This document shows, piece by piece, positions 15,784 to 23,327 of a DNA stretch of 64,000 nt. Under the pieces are notes generated by a model. The model did no database searches, was not told the origin of the DNA, and was given only the letters and a program-made list of their open reading frames with translations. Origin of the DNA: URNF01 sp045634325 (GTDB lineage: Bacteria; Bacillota; Clostridia; Oscillospirales; Acutalibacteraceae); contig JAZRAA010000031.1 of the NCBI GenBank assembly GCA_045634325.1, positions 1 to 64,000 of the forward strand, given 5' to 3'. Both the position numbers and the translations under genes were made by a program. Position 1 is the first letter of the stretch, and each line of letters opens with the position of its first letter.

Positions 15784-17529
15784 ATGAAAAAGTATTCGTG
15801 TGTGTTTTTGTGCCTGTGTATTCTGCTGACATTGTTTTCAGGCATATCCGTATCGGCACAGACGACCGACACTGCCATCGAGATGATTGAAATCGACGGT
15901 GTCCCCGCCCCTGTCGCCGGCGAAACCATCGCTCCTGTGGATATTCCGACCGACGAAGAAGACAACTTTACGGTGACGGGCGAATGGATGGACGAATACA
16001 TGGAGCAGGCGGTTTCCGGTGTGTTCGAGGATGGCCAAGTATATTATCTGGTGCTTACCCTGACAGCAAAAGAGGGATACGTCTTCTCCGAAGACTATAT
16101 CGAAGCATACGTTGACGGGGAGTATGCCTGGTCATACATAATGGATGACCCTGCTGTTGCCTATATTGAATTGCGGTATTCCCTGCGCGAAAAAATCGAC
16201 ACCATCACGGTTGACGGCATTGTTGATGCGGTGATAGGCGAGCAGGCATCGGTGGATACCATTACCATTCCCGCAGACGCCCCCTATTCCATCGAATCAA
16301 CAACATGGATGAACGCTGCCGACGGTGAGCTCTTTAACGGTGTGTTTACCGATGGCGCGGCGTATGAACTGGAGATTACCCTTATCCCAAATGATGGGTA
16401 TGAGTTCGACGAATATGCAACGCTGATGGTCAACGGCGAAGAGGATGGAGAATCGTTTATCTTCCCCGAAAGCGTAAACATCTATCGGTTCTATGAATTT
16501 CTGCTGCCGATTGAGTCGGTTGCATTACCCGCTTATCCGACAATACCCGATGAATATATACCGAATGAAGAACCGCTGATAGATGAAGACGCATATGAGG
16601 TCTATGGCATGTGGGGCGTCCTTTCCGATGATGGCGAGTTTGAGGAACACGAAGGCAGTTTTGAGCAAGGTAAAACCTATTATTTCAGCTATTACATCAC
16701 GGTTAAAACCGGCTATCATATGACGGACGATACCGTGATTACCGTGGGCGGAGAAGAGGCAACGGGCGCTTTCAATCAAAAGTTCACAACAATAGCAGTT
16801 TTGTATAAAGTATACGACCTCGCAGGTCTTGAGCCGATTCACGTGGTTGATATCACCGTTTCTAACCCCGTAATCGGCGAACCGATTGACAAGGATGCCT
16901 ACACCCTCCCCGATGGCGCGGGATATACCATTGAGGAATTTGCCTGGGCTATGTCTCCCGACGGCGCACTGCTCAACAGCGAGGATGTCGGTGACACCTT
17001 CCAAGAAGATATGCATTATTTGATAGTGGGACAAATCAATGTCGCTCCGGGATATATTTTTGCAGATGATGTTGTTATCTATGTAAACAGCAAAAAAATA
17101 AACAACCACGCACTGACCGAGTTGCTGTTTGGCATTAACCCCATTACTCCCACAATGTGTGTGATACTGCATGAGTTTGGTCAGCCGATTGAAAAGCAAC
17201 CCGAATCCGAGCGTGAACCAGAGCCCGAACCCGAGCCGAAACCCGAACCCGAGCCGGAACCCGAGCCCGAACCCGAGCCGGAACCCGAGCCGGAGCCCGA
17301 GCCGGAACCCGAACCGGAACCCGAACCGGAGCCCGAGCCGGAACCGGAACCCGAGCCGGAGCCCGAGCCCGAACCGAAGCCCGCGCCCAAGCCTGAGGAA
17401 AATAAGAACAAGAGTCCCCAAACCGGCGACACTTTCCCGTTAACCGCTACGCTGACGGTGTTGGTGTTGTCTCTGACGGCTCTGATCGTTACCGCACGTC
17501 CCAAAAAAGAAACCTCACCCAAGAAATGA
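15784..17529 (+). CDS. Sortase-anchored surface protein with Glu-Pro repeat stalk
   Basis: A 581-residue cell-wall protein. A signal peptide (about 1-26, ending near SVSAQ) leads into a strongly acidic ectodomain with about four repeats of roughly 100 residues. Each repeat has an IGE/IPDE-type start and a GYxF/GYxM-DD core, like small immunoglobulin-type wall modules. Residues about 478-537 are an almost pure Glu-Pro stretch that should form a stiff stalk. The end has SPQTG (about 544-548, an LPxTG variant), a hydrophobic helix and a Lys-rich tail, the classic sortase signal. AAGGAGG lies upstream of the ATG at 15784. A single gene with promoter and terminator. The ligand is unknown. Confidence 0.85.
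   Translation: MKKYSCVFLCLCILLTLFSGISVSAQTTDTAIEMIEIDGVPAPVAGETIAPVDIPTDEEDNFTVTGEWMDEYMEQAVSGVFEDGQVYYLVLTLTAKEGYVFSEDYIEAYVDGEYAWSYIMDDPAVAYIELRYSLREKIDTITVDGIVDAVIGEQASVDTITIPADAPYSIESTTWMNAADGELFNGVFTDGAAYELEITLIPNDGYEFDEYATLMVNGEEDGESFIFPESVNIYRFYEFLLPIESVALPAYPTIPDEYIPNEEPLIDEDAYEVYGMWGVLSDDGEFEEHEGSFEQGKTYYFSYYITVKTGYHMTDDTVITVGGEEATGAFNQKFTTIAVLYKVYDLAGLEPIHVVDITVSNPVIGEPIDKDAYTLPDGAGYTIEEFAWAMSPDGALLNSEDVGDTFQEDMHYLIVGQINVAPGYIFADDVVIYVNSKKINNHALTELLFGINPITPTMCVILHEFGQPIEKQPESEREPEPEPEPKPEPEPEPEPEPEPEPEPEPEPEPEPEPEPEPEPEPEPEPEPEPEPKPAPKPEENKNKSPQTGDTFPLTATLTVLVLSLTALIVTARPKKETSPKK
17215..17394 (+). repeat. Glu-Pro codon repeat inside the surface-protein gene
   Basis: About 60 codons alternate GAA/GAG with CCC/CCG, giving short near-identical 6-nt and longer 12- or 18-nt DNA repeats. 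Such a tract can lengthen or shorten by slippage or unequal recombination in multiples of six bases without breaking the frame. Confidence 0.9.
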
Positions 17530-17546
17530 GTGAGCCATAAAAAGTT

Positions 17547-17582
17547 AAAGTGCCGAGAAACCTTGATTTCTCGGCACTTTTT
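17547..17582. terminator. Bidirectional terminator between surface protein and tRNA-Arg
   Basis: A 14-bp perfect stem (AAAGTGCCGAGAAA and complement) with a 6-nt loop and T-run rightward. Leftward it gives TTTAACTTTTT after the stem, so it can end both the surface-protein and tRNA transcripts. Confidence 0.9.
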
Positions 17583-17659
17583 TGGCGCGCTTGAAGGAAT
17601 TCGAATCCCCGACCTTCCGCTTAGGAGGCGGACGCTCTATCCTGCTGAGCTACAAGCGC
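17583..17659 (-). tRNA. tRNA-Arg (anticodon CCU)
   Basis: In minus-strand reading the acceptor stem GCGCTTG/CAAGCGC closes a cloverleaf with D-loop TAGCTCAGCAGGATAGAGC, anticodon arm CCGCCTCCTAAGCGG (anticodon CCT in DNA) and T-arm GGGGATTCGAATCCCC. The discriminator G and an encoded CCA end follow (17583-17585). It decodes AGG arginine codons. It has its own consensus promoter upstream and a shared terminator downstream. Confidence 0.96.
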
Positions 17660-17674
17660 ATATTGTTTTGCTTG

Positions 17675-17703
17675 ATTGTACTATGAAACCGCCTTTTTGT
17701 CAA
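17675..17703 (-). promoter_or_regulatory. Promoter of tRNA-Arg
   Basis: In minus-strand reading, TTGACA, 17 bp, TACAAT, ending about 15 bp before the tRNA. Confidence 0.88.
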
Positions 17704-17834
17704 TTCCATCACCATGCACCCGCTCCGAAAGATTTTTCGAAATGAAAGCGTTTCATTTTCTGCGTGGTTTTTCACTTTTCCACCATGTTTTCCATATATT
17801 TTTGCAATTTCCATAAAAAAACTTGCAGAAAAGA

Positions 17835-17864
17835 TTGAAACGAAGCGGTTTTTTATGCTACAAT
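17835..17864 (+). promoter_or_regulatory. Distal promoter of cysK
   Basis: TTGAAA, 18 bp, TACAAT. It would give a leader of about 100 nt. GTGTCT just after the -10 can pair with AGACAC at 17945-17950. No T-box or SAM-riboswitch core is visible in the leader. Confidence 0.6.
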
Positions 17865-17906
17865 GTGTCTGTCCGATGAAAAATTCTCGTGAATGCTATG
17901 TATATC

Positions 17907-17935
17907 TTGCATATCAACGCATTTTCCTTTATAAT
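17907..17935 (+). promoter_or_regulatory. Proximal promoter of cysK
   Basis: TTGCAT, 17 bp, TATAAT, with the -10 box about 35 bp before the ATG. It sits inside the leader made by the distal promoter. Confidence 0.7.
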
Positions 17936-17969
17936 ATCCTGTATAGACACTCTCCCAAGGAGGATACCC

Positions 17970-18914
17970 ATGATTTGTGAGAATATACTGGACGCCATCG
18001 GCAACACCCCCATTATCCGACTCAACCGTATGGTAGATACGGATAGTGCAGAAATCTTGGTGAAGTTCGAGGGTCTCAACGTCGGCGGCTCGATTAAAAC
18101 CCGCACCGCTTTCAATATGATTCGTGATGCGGAGCAAAAAGGACTTTTGAACAGCGACACCATCATCGTAGAGCCTACCTCGGGAAACCAAGGCATCGGG
18201 CTGGCTTTGGTAGGTGCGGTACGCGGCTATAAAACCATTATCATTATGCCTGATTCGGTCAGCGAAGAACGGCGTAAACTGGTGAACCAATACGGTGCCG
18301 AGGTGCGTTTGGTGCACGATGCGGGCGACATCGGTGCTTGCATCGAAGAATGTTTGGAAATGGCACTGAAAATGCAACGCGAAGACCCCCGTGTGTTCGT
18401 GCCGCAACAGTTCGAAAATCCCGCTAACGTCGAAATCCAACGTCGTCAAACCGGTGTGGAAATTTTGAACCAGGTGGACGGTCCGATTGACGGTTTTTGT
18501 TCGGGTATCGGCACGGGCGGTACCATCACCGGTATCGGTGGTGCGCTCAAAGAGAAAAATCCGCACATGACCATCTGGGCGGTGGAGCCCGAAAACGCCG
18601 CTATTTTATCCGGCGGTTCGATTGGCACGCATCTGCAAATGGGTATCGGTGACGGCATCATCCCCGCCATCCTCGATTGCGACATTTATGACGACGTTTG
18701 CATCGTCAAAGACGAGGAAGCCCTGCAAACTTCCCGTGATTTAGCGGCAAAAGAGGGTATCCTTTGCGGTATCAGCAGCGGTACCAACGTCGCCGCCGCT
18801 ATTCGCCTCGCAAAGAAACTTGGCCCCGGTAAACGTGTGGTAACCGTACTGCCGGATACCGCTGAACGCTATTTCTCCACACCTTTGTTTGAAAAACCTT
18901 GTATAAATACTTGA
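17970..18914 (+). CDS. cysK: Cysteine synthase (O-acetylserine sulfhydrylase)
   Basis: PLP-dependent enzyme that makes L-cysteine from O-acetyl-L-serine and sulfide. The 314-residue length is typical. The PLP lysine lies in GGSIKTRTA (about residue 43); most family members have SVKDR here, so the Asp-to-Thr change is a small deviation. The substrate loop PTSGNQGIGLA and the phosphate-binding GTGGTITGIG loop are both present. AAGGAGG lies just upstream of the ATG at 17970; a longer open frame from 17889 would swallow the proximal promoter. The next gene's promoter overlaps its stop codon. Cystathionine beta-synthase-like or O-phosphoserine-using relatives are possible alternatives, but the size favours CysK. 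Confidence 0.93.
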   Translation: MICENILDAIGNTPIIRLNRMVDTDSAEILVKFEGLNVGGSIKTRTAFNMIRDAEQKGLLNSDTIIVEPTSGNQGIGLALVGAVRGYKTIIIMPDSVSEERRKLVNQYGAEVRLVHDAGDIGACIEECLEMALKMQREDPRVFVPQQFENPANVEIQRRQTGVEILNQVDGPIDGFCSGIGTGGTITGIGGALKEKNPHMTIWAVEPENAAILSGGSIGTHLQMGIGDGIIPAILDCDIYDDVCIVKDEEALQTSRDLAAKEGILCGISSGTNVAAAIRLAKKLGPGKRVVTVLPDTAERYFSTPLFEKPCINT

Positions 18915-18939
18915 TTTTCGACAAAAAATACAGTAAAAT
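18911..18939 (+). promoter_or_regulatory. Promoter of the F420-ligase homologue-guaA pair
   Basis: TTGATT, 17 bp, TAAAAT. The -35 box overlaps the cysK stop codon. Confidence 0.55.
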
Positions 18940-18987
18940 AAGTAAGTTAAAAAAGCCTAATGGCTGACACAGAAGGGAAAATGGTTT

Positions 18988-20190
18988 ATGGAACAAAAAG
19001 AACGCAGAGTGGGTACTATCTCCCGCGGTATCCGTTGCCCCATCATTCGTGAAGGTGACAACCTCGCCGCTATCGTGACCGACAGCGTGTTGGAAGCCGC
19101 AAAATGCGAAGGCTTCGAATTGCGTGACCGTGATGTCATCTCCTTGACCGAGTCTATCGTCGCCAGAGCACAAGGCAACTACGCATCAGTGGATGCCATC
19201 GCCGCTGACGTACGTGCAAAATTGGGTGGCGGCACTATCGGTGTCATCTTCCCCATCCTGTCCCGTAACCGTTTCGCTGTTTGCCTCAAAGGTATCGCCA
19301 AAGGCGCGAAAAAAATCGTGCTGATGCTCAGCTACCCCTCCGACGAAGTGGGTAACCATTTGGCAACCTACGAACTGATTGACGAGGCGGGTATCAACCC
19401 CTATTCCGACGTTTTGAGCCTCGAAAGATACCGTGAGGTATTCGGCGTGCAGAAACTCGAATTTACCGGCGTGGATTACGTGCAATATTATGCTGACCTC
19501 ATCCGTGAACAAGGCGCCCAAGTGGAAATCATCTTCGCCAACCAAGCAAAAGCCATCCTCGACTATACCGACTGCGTGCTGACCTGCGACATTCACACCC
19601 GTGAACGCAGCAAACGTTTGCTCAAAGCGGCAGGCGCAAAAGCGGTGTGCGGTCTGGACGATATTTTGAACGCCCCTGTGAACGGCAGCGGCTGTAACGA
19701 AAAATACGGTCTGCTCGGTTCCAATAAATCCACCGAAGATACCATCAAATTGTTCCCCCGTGACTGTCAAGCACTGGTGCTGGATATCCAAAAACGCATT
19801 TTGGAAGCCACCGGCAAACACGTGGAAGTGATGGTGTACGGCGACGGCGCTTTCAAAGACCCCAAAGGCAAAATTTGGGAACTTGCCGACCCGGTGGTGT
19901 CCCCTGCATTCACCGACGGCCTCATTGGTACGCCCAACGAACTCAAGCTCAAATACTTGGCGGACAACGATTTCAAAGATTTGTCCGGCGAAGAATTGAA
20001 AAAAGCCATCTCCGACAGCATCAAAGCCAAAGACGGCAGCAGCTTAGTGGGTAACATGGCGGCGCAAGGCACCACCCCCCGTCAGCTGACCGACCTCATC
20101 GGCTCGCTGTGCGACCTGACCAGCGGTTCGGGTGACAAAGGTACCCCCGTTGTGTTGGTACAAGGCTATTTCGATAATTACACCAACTGA
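18988..20190 (+). CDS. Coenzyme F420-0:L-glutamate ligase (CofE) family protein
   Basis: A 400-residue soluble protein of the CofE-like gamma-glutamyl ligase family. In methanogens and actinobacteria this family adds gamma-linked glutamates to F420-0 with GTP. Visible family marks are the N-terminal IREGDNLAAIVTDSVLEA region, the LTESIVARAQGNY motif, SRNRFAVCLKG, and a metal-site region GCNEKYGLLGSNKSTEDT. The second half is longer than in the archaeal enzyme, as in other Clostridia homologues. Nothing else of F420 synthesis lies in the window and most Clostridia lack F420, so another acceptor for glutamylation is more likely; this is inference. Its position directly ahead of the GMP synthetase gene (21 nt) implies co-transcription. 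Confidence 0.75.
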   Translation: MEQKERRVGTISRGIRCPIIREGDNLAAIVTDSVLEAAKCEGFELRDRDVISLTESIVARAQGNYASVDAIAADVRAKLGGGTIGVIFPILSRNRFAVCLKGIAKGAKKIVLMLSYPSDEVGNHLATYELIDEAGINPYSDVLSLERYREVFGVQKLEFTGVDYVQYYADLIREQGAQVEIIFANQAKAILDYTDCVLTCDIHTRERSKRLLKAAGAKAVCGLDDILNAPVNGSGCNEKYGLLGSNKSTEDTIKLFPRDCQALVLDIQKRILEATGKHVEVMVYGDGAFKDPKGKIWELADPVVSPAFTDGLIGTPNELKLKYLADNDFKDLSGEELKKAISDSIKAKDGSSLVGNMAAQGTTPRQLTDLIGSLCDLTSGSGDKGTPVVLVQGYFDNYTN

Positions 20191-20211
20191 TAGAGCTAGG
20201 AGGAACAAATT

Positions 20212-21213
20212 ATGGATTGTAACGTTCGCCCCGCCGATATGGCGCGCATCACTACCAAAGAACTCGCAGATGCTTTCATTGCCGAACAGGTCGCCGCTGT
20301 GCGTGAACAGGTCGGTGATAAAAAAGTGTTGCTCGCCCTTTCCGGCGGCGTAGATTCCTCCGTTGTGGCAGCTCTGCTCATCAAAGCTATCGGCAAACAG
20401 CTCGTTTGCGTGCACGTCAACCACGGTTTGATGCGCAAAGGCGAATCCGAAGCGGTTATTGATATGTTCCAAGGCGAACTGGATGCGAACCTTGTGTACG
20501 TCGATGCGACCGACCGTTTCCTTGACCTTCTCGCAGGTGTTTCCGACCCCGAGAAAAAGAGAAAAATTATCGGCGCAGAATTCATTAACGTGTTTGCGGA
20601 TGAAGCCAGAAAACTGGAAGGCGTGTCCTTCTTGGGTCAAGGCACCATCTACCCCGATATTTTGGAAAGCATCAAACAAGCGGAAGGCAAAAAAGCCGTT
20701 AAATCCCATCATAACGTGGGCGGCTTGCCGGAAGATTTGCAGTTCGAATTGGTAGAGCCTCTGAAACTCTTGTTCAAAGACGAAGTGCGTGTTGTTGGCG
20801 AAGCGCTTGGCTTGCCGCACGCAATGGTATATCGTCAGCCGTTCCCCGGCCCCGGCCTTGGCGTGCGTTGTCTGGGCGCTATCACCCGTGACCGTCTGCA
20901 CGCTTTGCGTGAAGCAGACGCTATCCTGCGTGACGAGTTCGACAAATGCGGCCTCGCAGAAAAAGTTTGGCAGTATTTCGTGGTTGTGCCGGACATCAAG
21001 AGCGTCGGGGTAAAAGACGAAAGCCGCTATGAAGGCTGGCCCGCAATCATCCGTGCAGTGAACACCACCGATGCCATGACCGCCACCATCGAAGAAATCC
21101 CCTATGCCGTATTGCATACCATCGTTAATCGCATCACCTGCGAAGTGGACGGTATCAACCGCGTTCTGATGGACCTCACGCCCAAGCCTGTCGGCACGAT
21201 TGAGTGGGAATAA
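20212..21213 (+). CDS. guaA: GMP synthetase ATP-pyrophosphatase subunit, no amidotransferase domain
   Basis: Converts XMP to GMP through an adenylyl-XMP intermediate. The PP-loop SGGVDSS lies at about residues 44-50. GQGTIYPDILES, HHNVGG and RQPFPGPGLGVRCLG are the usual GuaA motifs, and the protein ends in the XMP-binding IEWE. At 333 residues it holds only the ATP-pyrophosphatase and dimerisation domains. The 190-residue class I glutaminase domain that normally precedes them in bacterial GuaA is missing, as in archaeal split enzymes. TAGGAGGAA precedes the ATG, and the frame upstream belongs to another gene, so this is not a truncated reading. It must use free ammonia or a separate glutaminase subunit encoded elsewhere. 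Confidence 0.9.
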   Translation: MDCNVRPADMARITTKELADAFIAEQVAAVREQVGDKKVLLALSGGVDSSVVAALLIKAIGKQLVCVHVNHGLMRKGESEAVIDMFQGELDANLVYVDATDRFLDLLAGVSDPEKKRKIIGAEFINVFADEARKLEGVSFLGQGTIYPDILESIKQAEGKKAVKSHHNVGGLPEDLQFELVEPLKLLFKDEVRVVGEALGLPHAMVYRQPFPGPGLGVRCLGAITRDRLHALREADAILRDEFDKCGLAEKVWQYFVVVPDIKSVGVKDESRYEGWPAIIRAVNTTDAMTATIEEIPYAVLHTIVNRITCEVDGINRVLMDLTPKPVGTIEWE

Positions 21214-21570
21214 TACCAAAAACGCTGAAAGCCCGCATAAACACTGGGCTTTTGAGACTCAAAAAGCCTCGTGGCAACGTTTTGGCAACATCTGAAAATT
21301 ATTCATAGATAAAATTAAGAGCTATTAGATTTTAGTTTGAAATCTAATAGCTCTTTTTTGTCATCTAAATGATAAGTATTTGAGCTTTCTCTTGGGCACT
21401 TTATCCATCGGGCTTTTTAACACTCAAACTGTAAATGTCCGCAAGGAACAAAGTGTGTGCTAAAACACTGTGACTTCTATAAAAAAAGGGGGGGATTGTC
21501 GAAAAAATGCTCGGAATTTGTATTATAAGTAATATTTTTTTAAAAGTATTAACATTTCACTTGGTTTCAA
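21214..21570. other. Gene-poor junction between guaA and the polysaccharide operon
   Basis: No convincing gene lies in this AT-rich stretch. It holds two TGGCAAC copies 11 bp apart (21272-21278 and 21283-21289), a strong hairpin terminator (21317-21359) and a G-run at 21487-21494. The 3' end of guaA is a well-known integration site for genomic islands, and repeats one helical turn apart are the kind of site recombinases bind. No integrase is present, so this is at most a scar. Confidence 0.5.
21317..21359 (+). terminator. Terminator upstream of the polysaccharide operon
   Basis: A 16-bp perfect stem (AAGAGCTATTAGATTT and complement) with a 7-nt loop and a T-run. It ends the guaA transcript and closely resembles the hairpin at 45707-45745. 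Confidence 0.88.
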
Positions 21571-21599
21571 TTGACAAAAGTAATCAAAAATAGTACACT
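21571..21599 (+). promoter_or_regulatory. Promoter of the polysaccharide operon
   Basis: Consensus TTGACA, 17 bp, TACACT. The leader is about 43 nt. It is the only strong promoter seen before the operon's 22 genes. Confidence 0.8.
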
Positions 21600-21648
21600 T
21601 ATTCTATATAAGTATGCTAAAAATTATATTTAAAGAAAGGGCTATCCT

Positions 21649-22386
21649 ATGGCAGTTACCACACAATTGCAAATAGAACAAAAAGTGCAAGCATTACTTG
21701 GTAACGAAGAATTAACCTTTACTGAGGAAGAGCTTCAAAAAGGCTATAACAGCTTTTATAATAGGGTGACTAAAAGAGTTATCGATGTTGTGTTGGCCTG
21801 CATTGCCGTATTGCTTCTGTCGCCCTGTTACATACTTGTCGGTTTGTGTGTTGTTATTGAAAGTGGGTTTCCGATTTTTTATCGAGCAGACCGGGGTGGT
21901 TATAAAGGGAAAACCTTTAAAATCAACAAATTCAGAAGCATGGTTAAAGAAGCGGATAAAATAGGTGGCGGCACGACGGCCTTAAACGACAGTCGCATAA
22001 CCCGAGTGGGCGCTTTTTTGAGAAAAACCAAATTAGATGAAACGGCTCAACTTTTCAATATCATCAACGGCAGTATGAGCTTCGTTGGCCCAAGACCTGA
22101 ACTTCTGCAATATACCAACGCTTATGATGACACTGAAATGAACATTCTGAACGTTCGTCCGGGAATTACCGATTTCAGTTCCTTGACATTTATAAATTTA
22201 GACGAAATTGTGGGCGACTTGGATGCTGATGAGATGTATGAGAAATACGTCTTGAAAAAGAAAAATGCGTTAAGGCTCAAATACGTAAAAGAAGTTTCCT
22301 TTAAAACAGACGTTAAATTATTTTTCGCAACCGTTTTTCGCGTCTTGAACAAAATCTCGAAGATATTAAAAATACTTAAAAAGTAG
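21649..22386 (+). CDS. Initiating sugar-phosphate transferase (polyprenyl glycosylphosphotransferase)
   Basis: Starts each polysaccharide repeat by moving a sugar-1-phosphate from a UDP-sugar onto undecaprenyl phosphate at the cytoplasmic membrane face. The 245-residue protein is the short single-helix form. A hydrophobic hairpin lies at about 45-68, followed by the catalytic domain with FKINKFRSM, FLRKTKLDETAQLFNIINGS and MSFVGPRPE, all standard marks of the bacterial sugar transferase family. The first 40 residues are an acidic soluble extension. AAAGAAAGG precedes the ATG. As first gene behind the promoter it defines the start of the operon. The sugar cannot be told from sequence alone. 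Confidence 0.93.
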   Translation: MAVTTQLQIEQKVQALLGNEELTFTEEELQKGYNSFYNRVTKRVIDVVLACIAVLLLSPCYILVGLCVVIESGFPIFYRADRGGYKGKTFKINKFRSMVKEADKIGGGTTALNDSRITRVGAFLRKTKLDETAQLFNIINGSMSFVGPRPELLQYTNAYDDTEMNILNVRPGITDFSSLTFINLDEIVGDLDADEMYEKYVLKKKNALRLKYVKEVSFKTDVKLFFATVFRVLNKISKILKILKK

Positions 22387-22394
22387 GATCTGAT

Positions 22395-23327
22395 ATGGAG
22401 TACATAACACTTAAAAACTCAAACTTAAAGGTTTCTCGCTTTCAAATGGGCGGTTGCCCGATGGGCGGCTTCGGTTGGGGAGAAACACATGAACAAGACT
22501 TTTTGGATGCCATTAACGTTGCCATTGAAAAAGGCGTTAATTTCTTTGATACTGCCGACATATACGGGCTTGGTCAAAGCGAGTTGACCTTGGCAAAAGG
22601 CGTTCAGGGCAAAAGGGATAAAATCGTCATTCAATCCAAGTTCGGCGTGAGACGCCAAAACGGAAAAACCGTTTATGATAACAGCCCCGCATACATGCGT
22701 CAGGCATTGGAAGAAAGTTTGAAAAGGCTCAATACCGATTATCTAGATGTTTACGTCATCCACTATCGTGACAACACCCCTATCGAAGAGGTGGTTGACG
22801 GTTTAAAGACATTGCAAAAAGAAGGCAAAATTCGTTATTTCGGTTTAAGCAATATTACAAAAGAACATTTAACGGAATTACTTCCATACAAAAACCTTTT
22901 TGTGAATTGTCAGCATGAATATTCACTTGCCTGCCGTATTCATGAAGCCGCTTTGCTTGAGGAAGTGGAGAAACTTAACGTAACGCCGTTGACTTGGGGA
23001 AGCTTGGGACAAGGCGTTTTGACCGGCAAATACGATATCAACACCGTTTTCGATGCTTCTGACAGAAGAAGCCGAGACGTATATGTAAATTTCCATGGCG
23101 AAAAGTTAAAGAAAAATCTGGAAATTGTTGAAAAACTGAGGCCCATTGCGAAAAATCATAATAAAACAATTCCCGCCGTAGCCATACGATTTATTTTGGA
23201 TAACATAAAAGACTCGGTTGTGATTGCGGGCGTCAAAACCGAAAAAGAAATGCTTTCGAATCTGGAGGCTCTTGATTGGCATTTGACCGAGGAAGAACTG
23301 CAGATTTTAAACGAGGCTTCATTATGA
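22395..23327 (+). CDS. Aldo/keto reductase
   Basis: NAD(P)H-dependent oxidoreductase of the aldo/keto reductase superfamily, 310 residues as usual. The catalytic tetrad can be read: Asp in FFDTADIYG, Tyr in the same motif, Lys in IQSKFG and His in YVIHYRD. The nucleotide-binding part IAGVKTEKEML lies near the C-terminus. It sits 8 nt after the initiating transferase and overlaps the acyltransferase start, so it is part of the polysaccharide operon. A role in reducing or oxidising a sugar precursor, perhaps the product of the transketolase pair downstream, is inference from position. Confidence 0.88.
   Translation: MEYITLKNSNLKVSRFQMGGCPMGGFGWGETHEQDFLDAINVAIEKGVNFFDTADIYGLGQSELTLAKGVQGKRDKIVIQSKFGVRRQNGKTVYDNSPAYMRQALEESLKRLNTDYLDVYVIHYRDNTPIEEVVDGLKTLQKEGKIRYFGLSNITKEHLTELLPYKNLFVNCQHEYSLACRIHEAALLEEVEKLNVTPLTWGSLGQGVLTGKYDINTVFDASDRRSRDVYVNFHGEKLKKNLEIVEKLRPIAKNHNKTIPAVAIRFILDNIKDSVVIAGVKTEKEMLSNLEALDWHLTEEELQILNEASL

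Noticed and set aside
17215..17394. Possible CRISPR array
   Set aside because: The repeats are in-frame Glu-Pro codons of a surface protein, with no spacers and no cas genes.
16525..17421. Minus-strand 298-codon open frame with Gly/Leu/Arg repeats
   Set aside because: It mirrors the Glu-Pro repeat and ectodomain of the surface protein; the composition is an artefact of the repeat.
17530..17745. Plus-strand small open frame across the tRNA-Arg region
   Set aside because: It covers a terminator and a tRNA gene on the other strand.
17865..17969. T-box or SAM riboswitch upstream of cysK
   Set aside because: The T-box core sequence and the SAM aptamer motifs are not present in the leader.
20044..21219. 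Minus-strand 391-codon open frame opposite guaA
   Set aside because: No promoter, ribosome-binding site or recognisable domain, and it is explained by codon bias of guaA.
21214..21648. Complete mobile element or integrase at the guaA end
   Set aside because: No integrase, transposase or duplicated guaA tail is visible in the window; only a possible scar remains.
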